Source: DATATV01 sp035551355
Lineage (GTDB): Bacteria; Actinomycetota; Actinomycetes; Mycobacteriales; Pseudonocardiaceae
DNA: 52,099 nucleotides
Assembly: GCA_035551355.1 (NCBI GenBank)
Contig: DASZNF010000015.1
Coordinates: forward strand, 1-52,099
Direction of reading: 5' to 3'
Below the pieces are notes generated by a model. That model did not search any database. It saw only the letters and a list, made by a program, of their open reading frames with translations, and was not told the origin of the DNA. This document shows positions 14,882 through 22,561 of the stretch, piece after piece; the stretch's first letter is position 1; every line of letters starts with the position of its first letter. The translations under genes were made by a program, and so were the position numbers.

Positions 14882-14932
14882 ATGCTGTGCCCATGCTGCG
14901 GTGAGGGCGGCTGCGACTGCGGCTGCTGCTGA
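14882..14932 (+). CDS. Cysteine-rich micropeptide, metallothionein-like candidate
   Basis: A 16-residue ORF, MLCPCCGEGGCDCGCC, with seven cysteines in CxCC, CxC and CC arrangements. It starts 7 bases after the MerR stop; AGGAGG overlaps that stop codon, 9 bases before the ATG, which is a near-ideal ribosome-binding site. A strong stem-loop begins 8 bases after its own stop. This placement supports a real gene co-transcribed with MerR. The likely role is binding of thiophilic metal (Cu, Zn, Cd or Hg) in the cytoplasm. It is far below the length of known bacterial metallothioneins such as MymT (about 53 residues), so chance coding cannot be excluded. Confidence 0.6.
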   Translation: MLCPCCGEGGCDCGCC

Positions 14933-14939
14933 CCCGAGA

Positions 14940-14969
14940 CTTCCCGCCCCGAGGCGCCAGGGCGGGAAG
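14940..14969 (+). terminator. Stem-loop terminator after the MerR/micropeptide unit
   Basis: CTTCCCGCCC (14940-14949) and GGGCGGGAAG (14960-14969) are perfect 10-base arms with a 10-base loop. It separates the micropeptide from the convergent cupin gene and may end transcripts from both sides. Confidence 0.75.
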
Positions 14970-14982
14970 CCGGGGATACCGG

Positions 14983-15441
14983 TCAGGCGAAGTCGGTGGC
15001 CGGGACCGTGGCGTAGCGGCTCATCGCCTCGATGGTGACCTGCGGGGTCAGGTCCCCGCCCGCGGCCAGCTGGTCGCGCAGGTCGCGGAAGTACTGCACG
15101 TACAGGTCCGGGGTGAAGGTGTTGACCATGATCGCCGGCTGGTCACCCGGGTTGGCGAAGGTGTGCGGGACGCCCGGCGGCACCATCACCAATGTGCCTG
15201 GCGCCGCGTCGTAATCCTTGTCTCCCACGGTGAAGCGCACCGCGCCGGACACCACGTAGAAGCCCTCGTCGTGCGCGGCATGCCGGTGCTGGGGCGGGCC
15301 GCTGCTGTGCGGAGCGAGGGTGATCTCGCCGAAGCCGAGGCGATGCCCGGTGGCGCTGCCGTCCTCCATGATGCGCATGGTGGCCGGGCCCAGTTCGATG
15401 GTCTCGCCATCGTCCGGGCCGACCACGGAAACCTCGTTCAC
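14983..15441 (-). CDS. Cupin-domain protein
   Basis: Single-domain cupin of 152 residues. The metal-binding motifs are visible: motif 1 around PPQHRHAAHDEGFYVVSG with histidines and glutamate, and motif 2 around PPGVPHTFANPG with a histidine. Such proteins are dioxygenases, isomerases or ligand-binding proteins; this one cannot be narrowed. It starts with GTG at 15441 after AAAGGAG. It is divergent from a TetR-like regulator whose probable operator lies between them, so it is probably that regulator's target. Confidence 0.87.
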   Translation of the reverse strand: MNEVSVVGPDDGETIELGPATMRIMEDGSATGHRLGFGEITLAPHSSGPPQHRHAAHDEGFYVVSGAVRFTVGDKDYDAAPGTLVMVPPGVPHTFANPGDQPAIMVNTFTPDLYVQYFRDLRDQLAAGGDLTPQVTIEAMSRYATVPATDFA

Positions 15442-15479
15442 GGCTGACTCCTTTTATGAAGGTTAACTCTCACGAGGGT

Positions 15480-15493
15480 AGTGCGCTCGCACT
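15480..15493. promoter_or_regulatory. Probable TetR operator between cupin and regulator
   Basis: AGTGCG-CT-CGCACT is a perfect inverted repeat at 15480-15493, followed by a related half-site GTGCAAG. It sits in the 118-base divergent promoter region of the cupin and TetR genes. Confidence 0.5.
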
Positions 15494-15559
15494 TCATTGT
15501 GCAAGTATGCTCTTATCGTTGGAGCAGACTTGCTTCGTGTCGCGGCGAGGAGGGACCAG

Positions 15560-16174
15560 ATGGCCACGAACGCGGCCCAGACCAGCACCGGGCGGGCCAA
15601 CCAGAAACTGCGCACTCGCAACGCGATCGTGCACGCCGCGGCCGAACTCAGCCGCACCGGCCGCGAGCTGACCATGCCCGAGGTGGCCAAGGCGGCGCTG
15701 GTCTCCGAGGCCACCGCCTACCGGTACTTCCCGGACCTGGCCAGCCTGCTGACCGAGGCCATCGCCGGACAACTGCCCAGCGCGGAGGAGGCGCTCAAGC
15801 CGGTCGCGGACTCCGCCGATCCGGTGGAGCGGATCGCGGTCGGCACCGAATTCCTGCTTCGGCACGTGCAGGCCCGGCAGGGCGTGGTGCGCGCGATGAT
15901 CGCCGCCACCATCGTGCGGCCCGAGCAGGTGCCGGCCCGGCCCGGGCTGCGGTTCGGGTTGATCGACAGCGCTCTCGCGCCGGTGGCCGACACGCTCCCT
16001 GCCGAGGCGCTCACCCAACTCAAGCGGGACCTCGCCATCGTGGTCAGCGCCGAGGCGCTGTTCAGCCTGACCGACCTGCACGGGCTGGACCCGGAGGCGG
16101 CCATCGTCAGCGCCGTGCACGCCGCGACCACCCTCACCCGGGCCGCGCTGAGCCCGGATTCCGTTGGCCGCTGA
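15560..16174 (+). CDS. TetR-family transcriptional regulator
   Basis: Regulator of 204 residues. The N-terminal HTH includes RNAIVHAAAELS, then MPEVAKAALVSEATAYRYF with the family's TAYRYF recognition helix. The C-terminal domain is helical and binds an unknown ligand. The ATG at 15560 has GAGGAGGG upstream and is preferred to an ATG at 15497, which would overlap the promoter. It is divergent from the cupin gene and probably represses it and itself. Its 3' end is part of a 40-base direct repeat shared with the next TetR gene's end. Confidence 0.88.
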   Translation: MATNAAQTSTGRANQKLRTRNAIVHAAAELSRTGRELTMPEVAKAALVSEATAYRYFPDLASLLTEAIAGQLPSAEEALKPVADSADPVERIAVGTEFLLRHVQARQGVVRAMIAATIVRPEQVPARPGLRFGLIDSALAPVADTLPAEALTQLKRDLAIVVSAEALFSLTDLHGLDPEAAIVSAVHAATTLTRAALSPDSVGR

Positions 16175-16240
16175 GGCTTTCCGTCGGACCCGCGTCGTGT
16201 TGAGCCGGATTTCGTTGCCGGCTAAGGCTTTCCGGCTGGA
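16149..16240. repeat. Imperfect 40-bp direct repeat at the ends of two convergent TetR genes
   Basis: 16149-16188 and 16201-16240 both begin TGAGCC and share GGCTTTCC near the end, with about 80 percent identity and one single-base gap. The first copy contains the stop of the upstream TetR gene and the second contains the stop of the downstream, opposite-strand TetR gene. Confidence 0.7.
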
Positions 16241-16845
16241 GCCGCGAGGGCGGCGGTGAGCATGGCGATCAGATCGGCCACGAACCCGGGGTGATCGAGC
16301 AGCACCGGCAGGCCCTCGTCGATCCGCCGGGCGCGGTCGGCGAGCGCGGCGGTGAGCATGGTGATCATCGCCGCGATCCGCTCCAGCGCCACCGGTTCGC
16401 CCACCGCGTCCCGGCACAGCCGCTCCACCAACGCCAGCTGGCCGGCCAGCGCGGTGCCGGCGATCGGGTCGGGCAGGTCCCGGGTGCGCACCCCGGACTG
16501 ACCGGACAGCTGGGCGATGATGCGCAGGAAGTCCCGGCCGTCCGCGCTGGTCAGCTTCTCGGCCACCGGTTCGATCACCGCGGTCAGCACGGTGCCCAGG
16601 TCGGCGCCGGTCAGCCCGGCCAGCACCGGTTTGCGCTCTTCCTCCATCGGGTGCATGTGCCGGTCGATGATCGCGGTCAGCAGTCCGGTCCGGCTGCCGA
16701 AGTGGTACTGCACGGCCGAATCGTTGGCCTGTCCGGCACGGGTCACGATCTCGCTGGTCGGCGCGCCGTCAATGCCCCGGCGGGCGAACAGGTGCTCGCC
16801 CGCGCGCATCAGTCGGTCCCGGGTGGTTGTGGCGTCACGGGGCAT
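16222..16845 (-). CDS. TetR/AcrR-family regulator, probable repressor of the P450
   Basis: Regulator of 207 residues with a TetR N-terminal HTH (TRDRLMRAGEHLFARRG, then TSEIVTRAGQANDSAVQYHF). The C-terminal ligand domain is helical. It is divergent from the cytochrome P450, and the short interval holds paired palindromic operators, one of which lies 9 bases from this gene's start. It therefore probably represses both itself and the P450 until a ligand binds, perhaps the P450 substrate. Confidence 0.9.
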   Translation of the reverse strand: MPRDATTTRDRLMRAGEHLFARRGIDGAPTSEIVTRAGQANDSAVQYHFGSRTGLLTAIIDRHMHPMEEERKPVLAGLTGADLGTVLTAVIEPVAEKLTSADGRDFLRIIAQLSGQSGVRTRDLPDPIAGTALAGQLALVERLCRDAVGEPVALERIAAMITMLTAALADRARRIDEGLPVLLDHPGFVADLIAMLTAALAAPAGKP

Positions 16846-16853
16846 GGACGCAT

Positions 16854-16887
16854 ACTAACGACAGGCGTTAGTAACGGCAGCCGTTAG
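16854..16887. promoter_or_regulatory. Double TetR operator
   Basis: ACTAACG/CGTTAGT (16854-16860, 16866-16872) is a perfect inverted repeat with a 5-base spacer. TAACG/CGTTA (16872-16876, 16882-16886) is a second, with the same spacing, directly adjoining it. The four half-sites form a symmetric array of about 33 bases that ends at the P450 ribosome-binding site. Confidence 0.75.
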
Positions 16888-16898
16888 AAGGAGGCGTG

Positions 16899-18104
16899 AT
16901 GACCGCGACCGCACCGGTCTACGACCCGTTCGACGAGGCGTTCCAGGCCGATCCGTACCCCGCCTACCGCGCCCTGCGCGACGACGACCCGGTGCACCAC
17001 CACGACAAACCCGCTTTCTGGGTGCTGTCCCGGTTCGCCGACATCTGGGACGCGGTGCGCGAACCGGGCACCTTTTCCTCGGCCCAGGGCCTGACCTTCC
17101 ATCCGGACGAGATCGGCAAGCTGGGCCTGGCGCCCACCCTGGTGATGCTCGATCCGCCGCGGCACGGGCGGCTGCGGGCGTTGGTGAGCAAGGGATTCAC
17201 CCGGGGCCGGGTGGCCCGGCTGACCGACGAGATCCGCGCGTTCACCAAGCAACGCATCGACTACCTGGCCCGGGCCGCGGCCGACGGTGAGCCGGTGGAT
17301 CTGCACCGCGACTTCTCCTCGCCGATCCCGACCTTCGTGGTGGCCCGGCTACTGGGCGTGCCTGAGTCCGACCGGGCCCGGTTCGATCCGTGGGTGTTCG
17401 CGCTGACCAGCTTTCAGGACAACGGGTTTCCGGTGTCGGACAAGAACGCGGTGGGCGCGGTGGCCGAGATGTTCGGCTACTTCGCCGACGTGATCAAGGC
17501 TCGCCGGGCCGACCCGGGGGAGGATCTGATCAGCGCGCTGACCGTGGCCGAAGTGGACGGTGAAAAACTGGCCGACTGGGACATTCTCGGCTTCTGCTTC
17601 GCTCTGGTAGCCGGAGGAAACGACACCACGAGCAACCTGATCTCACACAGCGTCATGCTGCTCGACGGGCATCACGCGCAGCGCGAACTCCTGCTGTCCC
17701 AACCGGATCTGCTGCCCGGCGCGGTGCTGGAGTTCCTGCGGATGGAGAGTTCGGTGCAGGGCCTGGCGCGCACCACGCGTAAACCCGTGACGCTGCACGG
17801 GATCACCATCCCCGAAGGGGAGAAGGTGTTGATGCTGTTCGGTTCCGGCAACCACGACGAACGCGAATTCGGGCCGGACGCCGACAAACTGGACATCACC
17901 CGGGAAATTCCGCGCCACCTCGGCTTTTCCACCGGGGTGCACTTCTGTATCGGCTCGCACCTGGCCAGGCTGCAGGCGCAGATCGCCCTGTCCGAACTGC
18001 TCGACCGGTTCCCGGCGATCGGCGTGGATCTGCCGAACGCGCAACGCATCCAGTCCGCCTACACCCGAGGCTGGGTCACCCTGCCGGCTACCGGCCTGGG
18101 CTGA
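16899..18104 (+). CDS. Cytochrome P450
   Basis: Soluble bacterial class I P450 of 401 residues. The I-helix motif AGGNDTT (238-244) carries the acid-alcohol pair Asp242-Thr243. EFLRMES supplies the ExxR glutamate and arginine, and the heme loop FSTGVHFCIGSHLAR has the cysteine ligand Cys350. I chose ATG 16899 rather than GTG 16896 because AAGGAGG would otherwise be too close. It lacks an adjacent ferredoxin or reductase. It resembles CYP107/CYP147-like steroid or fatty-acid hydroxylases, but the substrate cannot be read from sequence. Its TetR neighbour and operators suggest substrate induction. Confidence 0.95.
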   Translation: MTATAPVYDPFDEAFQADPYPAYRALRDDDPVHHHDKPAFWVLSRFADIWDAVREPGTFSSAQGLTFHPDEIGKLGLAPTLVMLDPPRHGRLRALVSKGFTRGRVARLTDEIRAFTKQRIDYLARAAADGEPVDLHRDFSSPIPTFVVARLLGVPESDRARFDPWVFALTSFQDNGFPVSDKNAVGAVAEMFGYFADVIKARRADPGEDLISALTVAEVDGEKLADWDILGFCFALVAGGNDTTSNLISHSVMLLDGHHAQRELLLSQPDLLPGAVLEFLRMESSVQGLARTTRKPVTLHGITIPEGEKVLMLFGSGNHDEREFGPDADKLDITREIPRHLGFSTGVHFCIGSHLARLQAQIALSELLDRFPAIGVDLPNAQRIQSAYTRGWVTLPATGLG

Positions 18105-18125
18105 CCGACGTACGTGCGCGAATGC

Positions 18126-18275
18126 TCAGTGCAGCAACAGAATCCCGGCCACCACGATCAGCACCAGGACGACGGCTGCTATCCCGACGAGCAGGACAGC
18201 CTTACCGCCTTCGCGCTTGCGCTCTTCCTTCTTGCGCTCGCGCCACTGGATGAAGCTCGTCTCCTCACCGCTCAT
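18126..18275 (-). CDS. Small single-pass membrane protein
   Basis: A 49-residue ORF. The first half is highly charged (FIQWRERKKEERKREGG) and the second half is one hydrophobic helix (VGIAAVVLVLIVVAGILLL) ending near the C-terminus. This predicts a tail-anchored or N-in membrane peptide. Codon use has strong GC3. It converges with the P450 end and lies downstream of the histidine kinase on the same strand. No family recognised. An in-frame ATG at 18287 could add four residues. Confidence 0.65.
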   Translation of the reverse strand: MSGEETSFIQWRERKKEERKREGGKAVLLVGIAAVVLVLIVVAGILLLH

Positions 18276-18337
18276 GGCGGACACCATAGCGGTGTGTCAA
18301 CCCGGGGTGCGGGTCAGGTGGGTACGGCGCGTCGCGA

Positions 18338-18445
18338 TCACCGGCGGGGCCGCCCGTTCAGCCTCCCCGAGGCGAGGTCGGCCGACACCGCGTGTACCCA
18401 GGTCAGCTCGGTGCTGGTGATCGTCTTGCCGTACTCGTGGTCGAG
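18338..18445 (-). pseudogene. Possible coding remnant overlapping the histidine kinase end
   Basis: In the frame shifted against the kinase, about 35 codons read a protein-like sequence (HEYGKTITSTELTWVH, then SADLASGRL) with high GC3 before a stop at 18338. No start codon lies in this frame near the kinase end, whose own last 20 residues look low-complexity. This may be another C-terminal stub, or the kinase may have been extended by a frameshift. Weak evidence. Confidence 0.25.
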
Positions 18446-19758
18446 CCGGGCATCGCGGTCGGCCCGACCGCGGGCAGCAGCAGGCCGAACACCGGCCGGG
18501 GCGCGGCGTGCCGCAACAGCAGCCGCCCGCCCTCGGCCTCGACCAGCGACCGGGCCAGCGCCAGGCCGATGCCGTGGGTGCCCTCGCGGGTGGTGCGCGG
18601 CGCGAACGCGGCGTCCGGATTGGACAGTCCCGGCCCCTCGTCGGACACCTCGATCAGCAGTCCGTCGGCGAAGGAGTCGGCGGCGACCGCGGTGCGCCCT
18701 TCGCCGTGCTCCAGTGCGTTGCCGACCAGCACGTCCAGTGCGTGCCGCACGGCCCGGGCCGAGGCGTGCACCTCCGGCAAGTCGGCCGCACAGGTCACGG
18801 TCAGCGCGCGGTCCCGCTCGGCGAACAGGCCGTGCCACTGCTCCCGGCAGGCGTCCAGCAGATCCGGGACGGGCAGCGGATCGGTGCGCTGATGGGTGTC
18901 GCGGGCCAGGCGGAGCAGGTCCTCGATGGTGATCTGGATCTGCTCGCCCCGGCGCAGCGCGGTTTCGGCCGCCTGGCGCAGATCTGCGTCCGGCCGGGAC
19001 AGCGCCGACTCCAGCCCGAGCAGCAGCCCGGTCAGCGGGGTGCGCAGCTGGTGCGACACCTGGGTGCTGAACGCACGCTCCCGCCGCAGCAGATCGCCCA
19101 GCCGGCCTGCGGTGGACCCGAGGGCCTCGGCCAGCGAATCGGCCTCGGTGATGGTGGAGCGGGCCGGGGTGATGGTGAAATCGCCGTCGCCCAGCGCGCG
19201 GGCGGAGGTGGTCAGCCGCTCCAGCGGGATGGCGATCTGCCGGGCCTGCCGCCGGGCCAGCAACCCGGCCACGCCCAGCACGCACAGGCCGAGCAGCGCG
19301 ATGATCGCCCAGGCCCGCAGCGTCTGATCGGTCACATCGGCGTTGGGCATGGACACCCGCACGGTGGCCAGGATGCCGTGGTCGCCGGGCACCGGCACGG
19401 ACACGGCCAGGTCGGCGCCCTCCACCTGCTCGTGCATCCGCCCGTCGGCGGCCGCGGCGGCGAACGCCGAGCGTTGCGGCCCGTGGTCGCGGACCAGCAA
19501 CCCCGACGTGGTGTAGACGCCGATGGTGAGGTTTGCCGGGAACTCCGGGGGCAGGGCCAGCGGGCCGCGGTCGGTGGCCACCGTCTCGGGCACGAACGCG
19601 GACACCCGGGTGGCGTCGCGTTGCAGCGCGGTGATCGCCTCGCTGTGATAGACCGAGCGCACCGCGACCGCGGCCGGCACCGCGAACAGGGCCACGGCCA
19701 GCGCGGTGATCACCAGGATCGAGGTGCGCACCCGGCGGCGCAACGACTTGACTGCCAC
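18403..19758 (-). CDS. Two-component sensor histidine kinase
   Basis: Membrane kinase of 451 residues. It has a first membrane helix at about 13-33, an extracellular sensor region to about 148, a second helix at about 149-167, a HAMP segment, then the phosphoacceptor His236 in VSHQLRTPLTG. The ATP-binding domain shows N (GNALEHGE), G1 (SDEGPGLS) and G2 (GTHGIGLALARSL) boxes. It is divergent from its probable partner response regulator at 19877, 118 bases away, an unusual layout since such pairs are normally in one operon. The signal is unknown. Confidence 0.9.
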   Translation of the reverse strand: MAVKSLRRRVRTSILVITALAVALFAVPAAVAVRSVYHSEAITALQRDATRVSAFVPETVATDRGPLALPPEFPANLTIGVYTTSGLLVRDHGPQRSAFAAAAADGRMHEQVEGADLAVSVPVPGDHGILATVRVSMPNADVTDQTLRAWAIIALLGLCVLGVAGLLARRQARQIAIPLERLTTSARALGDGDFTITPARSTITEADSLAEALGSTAGRLGDLLRRERAFSTQVSHQLRTPLTGLLLGLESALSRPDADLRQAAETALRRGEQIQITIEDLLRLARDTHQRTDPLPVPDLLDACREQWHGLFAERDRALTVTCAADLPEVHASARAVRHALDVLVGNALEHGEGRTAVAADSFADGLLIEVSDEGPGLSNPDAAFAPRTTREGTHGIGLALARSLVEAEGGRLLLRHAAPRPVFGLLLPAVGPTAMPGSTTSTARRSPAPS

Positions 19759-19876
19759 GGTTTCTCCTCGCCGCCGATCGACGTCCGCCGGTCATGGTGG
19801 CGGACGCACCGGTTCATCCTGACGCGCCGGTCCGTGCCGTCCCGCCCGGCCGCGCCGTGATTCGTATCATTCACTG

Positions 19877-20569
19877 GTGGCATCGGCTCACCTGCTGCTC
19901 GTCGAGGATGACCCGGACATCGGCTTCGAGCTCCGCGAAGCCCTGCTCGGGCATGGCTTCGGCGTGGCCTGGGCAGCCACCGCGGCGGAGGCGGAAACCC
20001 TTGTCGCACAACGCACACCCGAGCTGATCCTGCTCGACCTCGGCCTGCCCGACCGGGACGGGGTGGCGCTGTGCCGGGCGCTGCGGACGCAGGCGCCGAC
20101 CACGGTGATCGTGGTGCTCACCGCGCGGACCGAGGAGTTCGAGGTGGTGGTGGCCCTGGACGCCGGGGCCGATGACTACCTGACCAAGCCGTTCCGGCTG
20201 ACCGAACTGTTCGCCCGGCTGCGCGCGCATCTGCGGCGGCAGGCGGTCGCCGCCGAGACGGTGCCGGCGCTGGCCGTCGGCGATGTGCGGGTGGACCCGC
20301 ACGCTCGGCGGGCCTGGGTCGGGGAGACCGAGTTGTCGTTGCGCCCCAAGGAGTTCGACCTGCTGCACATGCTACTCGACCACGCCGGTGAGGTGGTCAG
20401 CCGGGAGGCGCTGATGGCCTCGGTGTGGGACGAGCACTGGTTCGGCTCGACCAAAACGCTGGACGTGCACGTGTCCGCGCTGCGCCGCAAGCTCACCGAG
20501 CACGGCGAGAACCCGTTGCGCATCACCACGTTGCGCAACCACGGGTACCGGTACGAACGCGAGCGGTAG
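19877..20569 (+). CDS. OmpR/PhoB-family response regulator
   Basis: Regulator of 230 residues: a receiver domain with acidic residues in VEDDPD, phosphoacceptor Asp54 (ILLDLGLPD), and Lys in LTKPFRL; then an OmpR-type winged helix (LRPKEFDLLHMLLDH ... STKTLDVHVSALRRKL ... RNHGYRYE). It starts with GTG at 19877. It is probably phosphorylated by the divergent kinase; binding to the shared promoter region or to the dyads at 20590-20651 is possible but not shown. Confidence 0.92.
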   Translation: MASAHLLLVEDDPDIGFELREALLGHGFGVAWAATAAEAETLVAQRTPELILLDLGLPDRDGVALCRALRTQAPTTVIVVLTARTEEFEVVVALDAGADDYLTKPFRLTELFARLRAHLRRQAVAAETVPALAVGDVRVDPHARRAWVGETELSLRPKEFDLLHMLLDHAGEVVSREALMASVWDEHWFGSTKTLDVHVSALRRKLTEHGENPLRITTLRNHGYRYERER

Positions 20570-20589
20570 CCGAAAGATCACTGCCCGGC

Positions 20590-20614
20590 CAAGGTAAACG
20601 AATCGCTTACCTTG
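20590..20614. promoter_or_regulatory. 25-bp dyad upstream of the membrane protein gene
   Basis: CAAGGTAA at 20590-20597 and TTACCTTG at 20607-20614 are perfect arms around a 9-base AT-rich centre, 20 bases after the response-regulator stop. It could be an operator of the next gene or a terminator of the regulator. The AGGT/ACCT cores resemble an iron-box half-site, but their spacing is wrong for IdeR/DtxR. Confidence 0.5.
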
Positions 20615-20636
20615 CGCGAAGACGCTGTTCACCAAC

Positions 20637-20651
20637 CGACGCATAGCGTCG
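20637..20651. promoter_or_regulatory. Short perfect dyad before the membrane protein gene
   Basis: CGACGC-ATA-GCGTCG at 20637-20651 lies 31 bases before the ATG at 20683. With the larger dyad just upstream it makes a compact control region. No regulator can be named. Confidence 0.4.
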
Positions 20652-20682
20652 AAGCGGATCAGTCGTCTCGGGAAGGATCGCG

Positions 20683-21885
20683 ATGTCGGGCGCGTGGCAT
20701 CTCGGTCCGACCGCTCCGGTGCTGCGGCCGGCGGCGGAGCCGGCGCCCGAGACCACCCCGCTGCGGCGGCCACGCCGGGAACCGCCGCCCGCGCCACCGC
20801 CGGTTCGCTGGCACTGGGTGATTCTGTTCTGCTGGGCGGTGCTGTTGCAGGTGGTGCTGTACAGCAACGGCGGCTACTCCTGGCATTTCTTCGCCGAGGG
20901 CGCGGCGCTGCTGCGCGACCAGCACCCGCCCGGCATGACCGCGCCCGGCGGACTGCACCTGTACGCGAACTATCCGCAGCTGCAGATCGGCCCGCTGGCG
21001 CTGCTGGTGGCGATCGCGCTGGAACCGTTCGCCAGCGACGGCGGCTGGATGGTGGACGCCTGGCTGATGACCCTGTGCGGGCTGGCCGTGCTGTACCTGA
21101 TCGAGCACCTGGTCCGAGTGTCCCGGCCACACGGGTCGCGGGCGCAGGTGGTCACCCTGCTGGCCGGCGGGCTGTCGTTCCTGTTCGCCTGGGAGTTGCT
21201 GGCCGTCCACTTCGGACATCTGGACGACGTGCTGGCGCTGTTGTTACTGACCTGTGCGGCGGTCGCGGTGCGCTATCGCGCGCCGGTGCTCACCGGGGTG
21301 TTCCTCGGCCTCGCGGTGGACGCGAAACCGTGGGCGCTGGCCTGCGCGGCGCTGCTGCTGGTGGCGCCGTGGCGGGACTGGTGGCGCGGTGCGGCGGCCG
21401 TCGCGATCGTGGTCGCGCTGGGCTGGTTGCCGTTCGTGCTGGCTGATCCGCATTCCCTGGCGGTGACCAGCTTCGTCATCCCGAACGTGGACGCGTCCTC
21501 GCTGCGCGCGCTGGGCGTCACCACCCCGAACACGCCGAGCTGGGACCGGGAGGCGCAGATCGCGCTGGGCTGTGGACTGGGCGTGCTGGCCGTGCTGCGG
21601 CGGCGCTGGCCGGCCGTGCTGGCGCTGGGCATCGGCGCCCGCATCGTGCTGGATCCCAGCGTGTACACCTACTACACCGCCGGCTTCGCGCTGGGCGTGC
21701 TGATCTGGGACCTGGTCGGGTTCCGGCGGCCGATGCCGGTGCTGAGCGCGCTGTGTTTCGCCGGGCTGATCGCGCCGGTTTTCCTGCTGCACAACGGACA
21801 TCTGCTGGGCGAGCTGCGATTGTGGACCTTGCTCGTGGCCGGTGCCGTGCTGTTGGTCATTCCGGGTCGGAAGGAACCGATCTGA
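20683..21885 (+). CDS. Polytopic membrane protein, GT-C/mannosyltransferase-like
   Basis: Integral membrane protein of 400 residues. A proline-rich cytoplasmic N-terminus (about 1-40) is followed by roughly nine or ten hydrophobic helices. The helix pattern, with short acidic loops (FGHLDDVLALLLL, VDAKPWALACAALL), resembles DUF2029/GT-C glycosyltransferases that use polyprenyl-phosphate sugars, but I cannot place a definitive catalytic motif. GGAAGGA precedes the ATG. Its last 29 bases overlap the convergent YoaK-like gene. Confidence 0.75.
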   Translation: MSGAWHLGPTAPVLRPAAEPAPETTPLRRPRREPPPAPPPVRWHWVILFCWAVLLQVVLYSNGGYSWHFFAEGAALLRDQHPPGMTAPGGLHLYANYPQLQIGPLALLVAIALEPFASDGGWMVDAWLMTLCGLAVLYLIEHLVRVSRPHGSRAQVVTLLAGGLSFLFAWELLAVHFGHLDDVLALLLLTCAAVAVRYRAPVLTGVFLGLAVDAKPWALACAALLLVAPWRDWWRGAAAVAIVVALGWLPFVLADPHSLAVTSFVIPNVDASSLRALGVTTPNTPSWDREAQIALGCGLGVLAVLRRRWPAVLALGIGARIVLDPSVYTYYTAGFALGVLIWDLVGFRRPMPVLSALCFAGLIAPVFLLHNGHLLGELRLWTLLVAGAVLLVIPGRKEPI

Positions 21886-22561
21886 CCGGGCGGTGCTCGT
21901 CGATCACGAACATCAGCAGTGCGAGCACCAGCGCCCCGGCCGCGACCCAGGCCGCGTGGTTGCGGATGTGCGCGGTAACCAGCGCGCCGAGCCCCGCGCC
22001 GATCAGGAAGGCCAGGCAGATCCCGCCGAACACGCCGGCCTGTTCGCCCGCGCGCGGCTCGTGCCGGAACAGCGCGCGGTAGAGGGCGCGGCTGGCGGTG
22101 CGCAGGTTGCCGGTGGTGATCGTGGTGTTCACCGACCAGCCGTGCACGGTGCTGAACGTGGCGTTCTGCAGTGCCGCGGTGAAGGCGACCAGCAGCACGA
22201 TCGCGGTGTCGGCAAAGGAGTCGGGCAGCGCACCGATCACCGCGAGCACCACGATCTCGGCGACCAGGGCGGCGCGGAAAGGACGGCGCAGCAACGCTTC
22301 CAGCTGGGGATGGCGCATGGTCTCGGCGGTGAACACGCCGAGGAAGAAGGCCAGCAGCGGCGGCAGGTGCCGCAGCGCCGCGGCCCAGTCGCCCTTGGCG
22401 GCGAACACGCCGAGCAGCACCACGTTGCCGGTCTGCGCGTTGGCGAACACGCCGCCGTGTCCGACATAGGTGAACGCGTCCAGGAAGCCGCCCGCGGCGG
22501 CCAGTAGCAGGCCCAGTCGCAGGGTGCCCGCGGTCTGCGCGGTGCCGCCACCCTCGACCAT
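21857..22561 (-). CDS. DUF1275 (YoaK-like) membrane protein
   Basis: Membrane protein of 234 residues with about six helices. Family marks are present: GGFLDAFTYVGHGGVFANAQTGN near the start, split here as GGFLDAFTY, then FANAQTGNVVLLG, and NTTITTGNLR in the second half. The family has no established function. I prefer ATG 22561 (MVEGGG), which has GGAG six bases upstream and starts close to the first helix. An ATG at 22663 is possible. It overlaps the 3' end of the neighbouring membrane gene. Confidence 0.85.
   Translation of the reverse strand: MVEGGGTAQTAGTLRLGLLLAAAGGFLDAFTYVGHGGVFANAQTGNVVLLGVFAAKGDWAAALRHLPPLLAFFLGVFTAETMRHPQLEALLRRPFRAALVAEIVVLAVIGALPDSFADTAIVLLVAFTAALQNATFSTVHGWSVNTTITTGNLRTASRALYRALFRHEPRAGEQAGVFGGICLAFLIGAGLGALVTAHIRNHAAWVAAGALVLALLMFVIDEHRPVRSVPSDPE

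Noticed and set aside
20590..20614. IdeR/DtxR iron box
   Set aside because: AGGT and ACCT are 13 bases apart here, against 7 in the 19-bp iron box consensus, so the match fails.
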